NCBI RefSeq assembly: GCF_010731695.1
Contig: NZ_AP022586.1
Location: 4,526,001-4,590,000 of the forward strand
Direction: 5' to 3'
Length of the DNA: 64,000 nucleotides
Source: Mycolicibacterium litorale
GTDB lineage: Bacteria > Actinomycetota > Actinomycetes > Mycobacteriales > Mycobacteriaceae
Positions 61,761 through 64,000 of the stretch are shown piece after piece (the first letter of the stretch is position 1; each line of letters opens with the position of its first letter). Under the pieces are notes generated by a model. That model was not told where the DNA came from. It did no database searches and worked only from the letters and a program-made list of their open reading frames with translations. Position numbers and translations under genes: made by a program.

Positions 61761-63422
61761 TCAGACCCGGTCGGCCAGGGCCCGCCCCGCGGCGCGGCCG
61801 GAGAAGATGCACCCGCCGAGGAACGTGCCCTCCAGCGCGTTGTACCCGTGCACGCCGCCACCGCCGAAACCCGCGACTTCACCGGCGGCGTACAGGCCGT
61901 CGATCGGCTGCCCGTCCAGGCCGATGGCGCGCGAGGCCAGGTCGGTCTGTATGCCGCCCAACGTCTTTCGCGTCAGGATGTGCAGTTTGATGCCGATCAG
62001 CGGTCCGGCCTTCGGATCGAGGATGCGGTGCGGTGCGGTGGTGCGGCCGATGCGGTCGGCCAGGGAGCTGCGCGAGTTGTGGATGCCCTGGATCTGCGCG
62101 TCCTTGCTGAACGGGTTGGCCACCTGCAGATCGCGCGCCTCGATCTGGCGGCGGATCACCGCGGGGTCCAGCAGCGGCCGGTCGGTCAGCGCGTTCATCT
62201 TGGCGACCAGGCCGTCGAGGTCGTCGGCGACGACGAAGTCGACCCCGTGCTTCTTGAACGCCTCGACGGGACCGGGTCCACCCTTGCTGAACAACCGCTC
62301 CTTGAGGAACGCGCGGCGGTCCTTGGCGGTGATGTCGGGGTTCTGCTCCGACCCGGACAGCGCGAACTCCTTCTCGATGATGCGCTGGGTCAGGATGAAC
62401 CAGGAGTGGTCGTGCTCGGCGATGTCGGGGGTGGTGCGCAGGTAACGCAGCGTGCCCAACGTGTCGTAGCCGGGCAGATACGGCGCGGGCAACCGACGGC
62501 CCAACGCGTCGAACCACATCGACGACGGTCCGGGCAGGATGCGGATCGCGTGGTCCGGCCAGATCGGATCCCAGTTGACGATGCCCTCGGTGTAGTGCCA
62601 CATCCGGTCCCGGTTCACCAGGCGCACACCGGAATCCGCGGCGATGTCGAGCATGCGGCCGTCGACGTGGGCGGGGACGCCGGTGATCATCGACCGCGGT
62701 GCGGTGCCCAGCCGGGCGGGCCAGAAGCGGCGCACGATCTCGTGGTTGGCGCCGATGCCGCCCGTCGTCACCACCACCGCCTGGGCGGAGAGTTCGAAGT
62801 CGCCGACCGAGTCGCGGTTGGACGGGGCGCCGCGCACCGCACCGTCGGGGGCCAGCACGGTGCCGCGCACTCCGGTGACGGCGCCGTCGGTGTACACCAG
62901 TCCGTCCACGCGGTGCCGGTGGTGGAACCGCACGAGTCCACGCCCCGCGGCGGAGTCGGCGAACGGGCCGACGATCCCGGTGCCGGTGCCCCACGCGACG
63001 TGGAAGCGGGGCACCGAGTTGCCGTGCCCGGTGGCGGTGAGATCACCGCGTTCGGCCCAGCCGACGGTCGGCAGGAACGAGATGCCGTGCCCGGTCAGGT
63101 AGTCGCGTTTCTCACCGGCGGCCCATTCGACATAGGCGCGCGCCCACTTGGCCGCCCACACGTCCTCGTCGTCGAGCCGGTCGAACGCGGCGCTGCCCTG
63201 CCAGTCGCTCCACGCGAGCTCGAAGGAGTCCTTGATGCGCATGCGGCGCTGTTCGGGGCTGTCCACCAGGAAGAGCCCACCGAACGACCAGTACGCCTGC
63301 CCGCCGAGGTTGGCGGCGTTCTCCTGGTCGACGACCGCCACCCTCTTGCCGCGGCGGGTCAACTCGTGGGTGGCGACCAGACCGGCGAGGCCCGCACCCA
63401 CCACGATGACGTCAGCGTCCAT
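61761..63422 (-). CDS. FAD-binding dehydrogenase (KstD/fumarate reductase-like)
   Basis: A 553-residue flavoprotein of the succinate dehydrogenase/ketosteroid dehydrogenase flavin superfamily. The FAD motif is VIVVGAGLAGLVATHELTRR at residues 5-24, then ENAANLGGQAYWSFGGLFLV. The C-terminal FAD-binding end is GLYAAGEVAGFGGGGVHGYN followed by ALEGTFLGGCIFSGRAAGRA. It resembles the mycobacterial 'FAD-binding dehydrogenase' group rather than a proven 3-ketosteroid dehydrogenase. The ATG at 63422 starts the Rossmann fold directly. It is convergent with the flavin monooxygenase-like gene. Confidence 0.85.
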   Translation of the reverse strand: MDADVIVVGAGLAGLVATHELTRRGKRVAVVDQENAANLGGQAYWSFGGLFLVDSPEQRRMRIKDSFELAWSDWQGSAAFDRLDDEDVWAAKWARAYVEWAAGEKRDYLTGHGISFLPTVGWAERGDLTATGHGNSVPRFHVAWGTGTGIVGPFADSAAGRGLVRFHHRHRVDGLVYTDGAVTGVRGTVLAPDGAVRGAPSNRDSVGDFELSAQAVVVTTGGIGANHEIVRRFWPARLGTAPRSMITGVPAHVDGRMLDIAADSGVRLVNRDRMWHYTEGIVNWDPIWPDHAIRILPGPSSMWFDALGRRLPAPYLPGYDTLGTLRYLRTTPDIAEHDHSWFILTQRIIEKEFALSGSEQNPDITAKDRRAFLKERLFSKGGPGPVEAFKKHGVDFVVADDLDGLVAKMNALTDRPLLDPAVIRRQIEARDLQVANPFSKDAQIQGIHNSRSSLADRIGRTTAPHRILDPKAGPLIGIKLHILTRKTLGGIQTDLASRAIGLDGQPIDGLYAAGEVAGFGGGGVHGYNALEGTFLGGCIFSGRAAGRALADRV

Positions 63423-63475
63423 GGGACTCAAGATATCGGTTGCCGCCGGTGCGACGGCCTGGATGAATGGCAGCC

Positions 63476-64000
63476 GTGACGACATCACCGTTGAGCCGAT
63501 TGACCCGTAAGCCGGACCGCGGGCAGGACCTCGCCCTGGTGCACGAGGTCTTCGACACCGCGATGGTGGCGACCGTCTCGACAGTGCTGGACGATGAGCC
63601 GTGGGCGGTGCCGATGCTCGTCGCACGCGAGGGGGACCGGCTGCTGCTGCACGGGTCGACCGGCGCGGGCGCGCTGCGCCACGTCGCGGCGGGGGCGAAG
63701 GTGTGTGTGAGCGCTTTCGTGTTCGACGCGCTGGTGATCGCCGAGCGGCAGTTCGACCACTCGGCGAACTATCGCTCCGCGGTGGTCCGTGGGGTCTGCC
63801 GGGTGGTGGACGGCGACGAGGCGCCGGGGCTGCTCGACCGGTTCACCGAGGCGCTGATCCCGGGCCGCGCGGCGGAATGCCCGCCGCATTCGGCGAAGGA
63901 ACTGGCGTCGACTCTGCTGCTCGAGGTGCCGATCGTCGACGGGCAGTGGGTGGCCAAGGCGAGGAGCGGCCCGGCGTCCGAGGGCGCCGCGTGGACCGGG
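63476..64000 (+). CDS. FMN-binding split-barrel protein, 3' truncated
   Basis: The frame is open to the end of the window, giving the first 175 residues of a pyridoxamine 5'-phosphate oxidase-like (flavin-nucleotide binding) protein: RLTRKPDRGQDLALVHEVFD, AMVATVSTVLDDEPWAVPML, LLLHGSTGAGALRHVAAGAK and RQFDHSANYRSAVVRGVCRV. The His/Arg residues that bind FMN phosphate in the family appear present. I chose GTG at 63476; an ATG at 63467 in the same frame is possible. Function beyond flavin binding is unknown. Confidence 0.8.
   Translation, partial: MTTSPLSRLTRKPDRGQDLALVHEVFDTAMVATVSTVLDDEPWAVPMLVAREGDRLLLHGSTGAGALRHVAAGAKVCVSAFVFDALVIAERQFDHSANYRSAVVRGVCRVVDGDEAPGLLDRFTEALIPGRAAECPPHSAKELASTLLLEVPIVDGQWVAKARSGPASEGAAWTG

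Overview
The window is high-GC actinobacterial DNA with about sixty tightly packed genes and many GTG starts. It carries a 13E12-type DUF222/HNH gene, mycobacterial secreted proteins, a HelR ATPase and a stand-alone LigD-type polymerase. This points to an environmental, probably fast-growing Mycobacterium (Mycolicibacterium). That placement is inferred from gene content; no rRNA is present. I saw no insertion sequence, prophage or CRISPR array.

Layout. 1-8.9 kb: end of a glycoside hydrolase-like gene, a GltB-like flavoprotein, the HNH gene, a secreted protein, helR preceded by a rifamycin-associated element, an ArsR/VOC pair, threonine aldolase and a NUDIX hydrolase. 9-13.6 kb: a DUF3516 helicase and a three-gene thiocyanate hydrolase-like operon (fused beta-alpha, gamma, accessory). 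13.8-29.7 kb: transporters, regulators and oxidoreductases. Inside this stretch (17.05-19.35 kb) lies a small operon of a 60-residue repeat peptide, a JmjC/cupin oxygenase and a sucrase/ferredoxin-like protein. 29.8-34 kb: LigD-type polymerase, membrane proteins and a CobW-type GTPase.

34-45.5 kb is the selenocysteine region. A formate dehydrogenase operon (fdhA, fdhB, nrfD-like) contains an in-frame UGA in fdhA followed at the right distance by a SECIS-like hairpin. About 2 kb further on lie selB, selA, tRNA-Sec and divergent selD, so the decoding genes sit beside their probable client. fdhA must be read as one 1087-residue protein, not two ORFs. It has no Tat signal, so the enzyme probably faces the cytoplasm, anchored by the NrfD-like subunit.

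45.5-64 kb: metabolic and stress genes, including an SDR, an acyl-CoA-dehydrogenase-fold monooxygenase, a diguanylate cyclase, an M42 peptidase, a lipoprotein with a divergent TetR and a clear operator, a P1 peptidase/permease operon with its own TetR, a CitE-like lyase, a collagen-like secreted protein, SelO (Cys form), manganese catalase, hemerythrin, two flavoproteins and a truncated FMN split-barrel protein at the right edge.

The least explained unit is the repeat peptide with its JmjC oxygenase (17.05-19.35 kb), which looks like a candidate ribosomal-peptide modification system. Long perfect hairpins between genes are a second recurrent feature.
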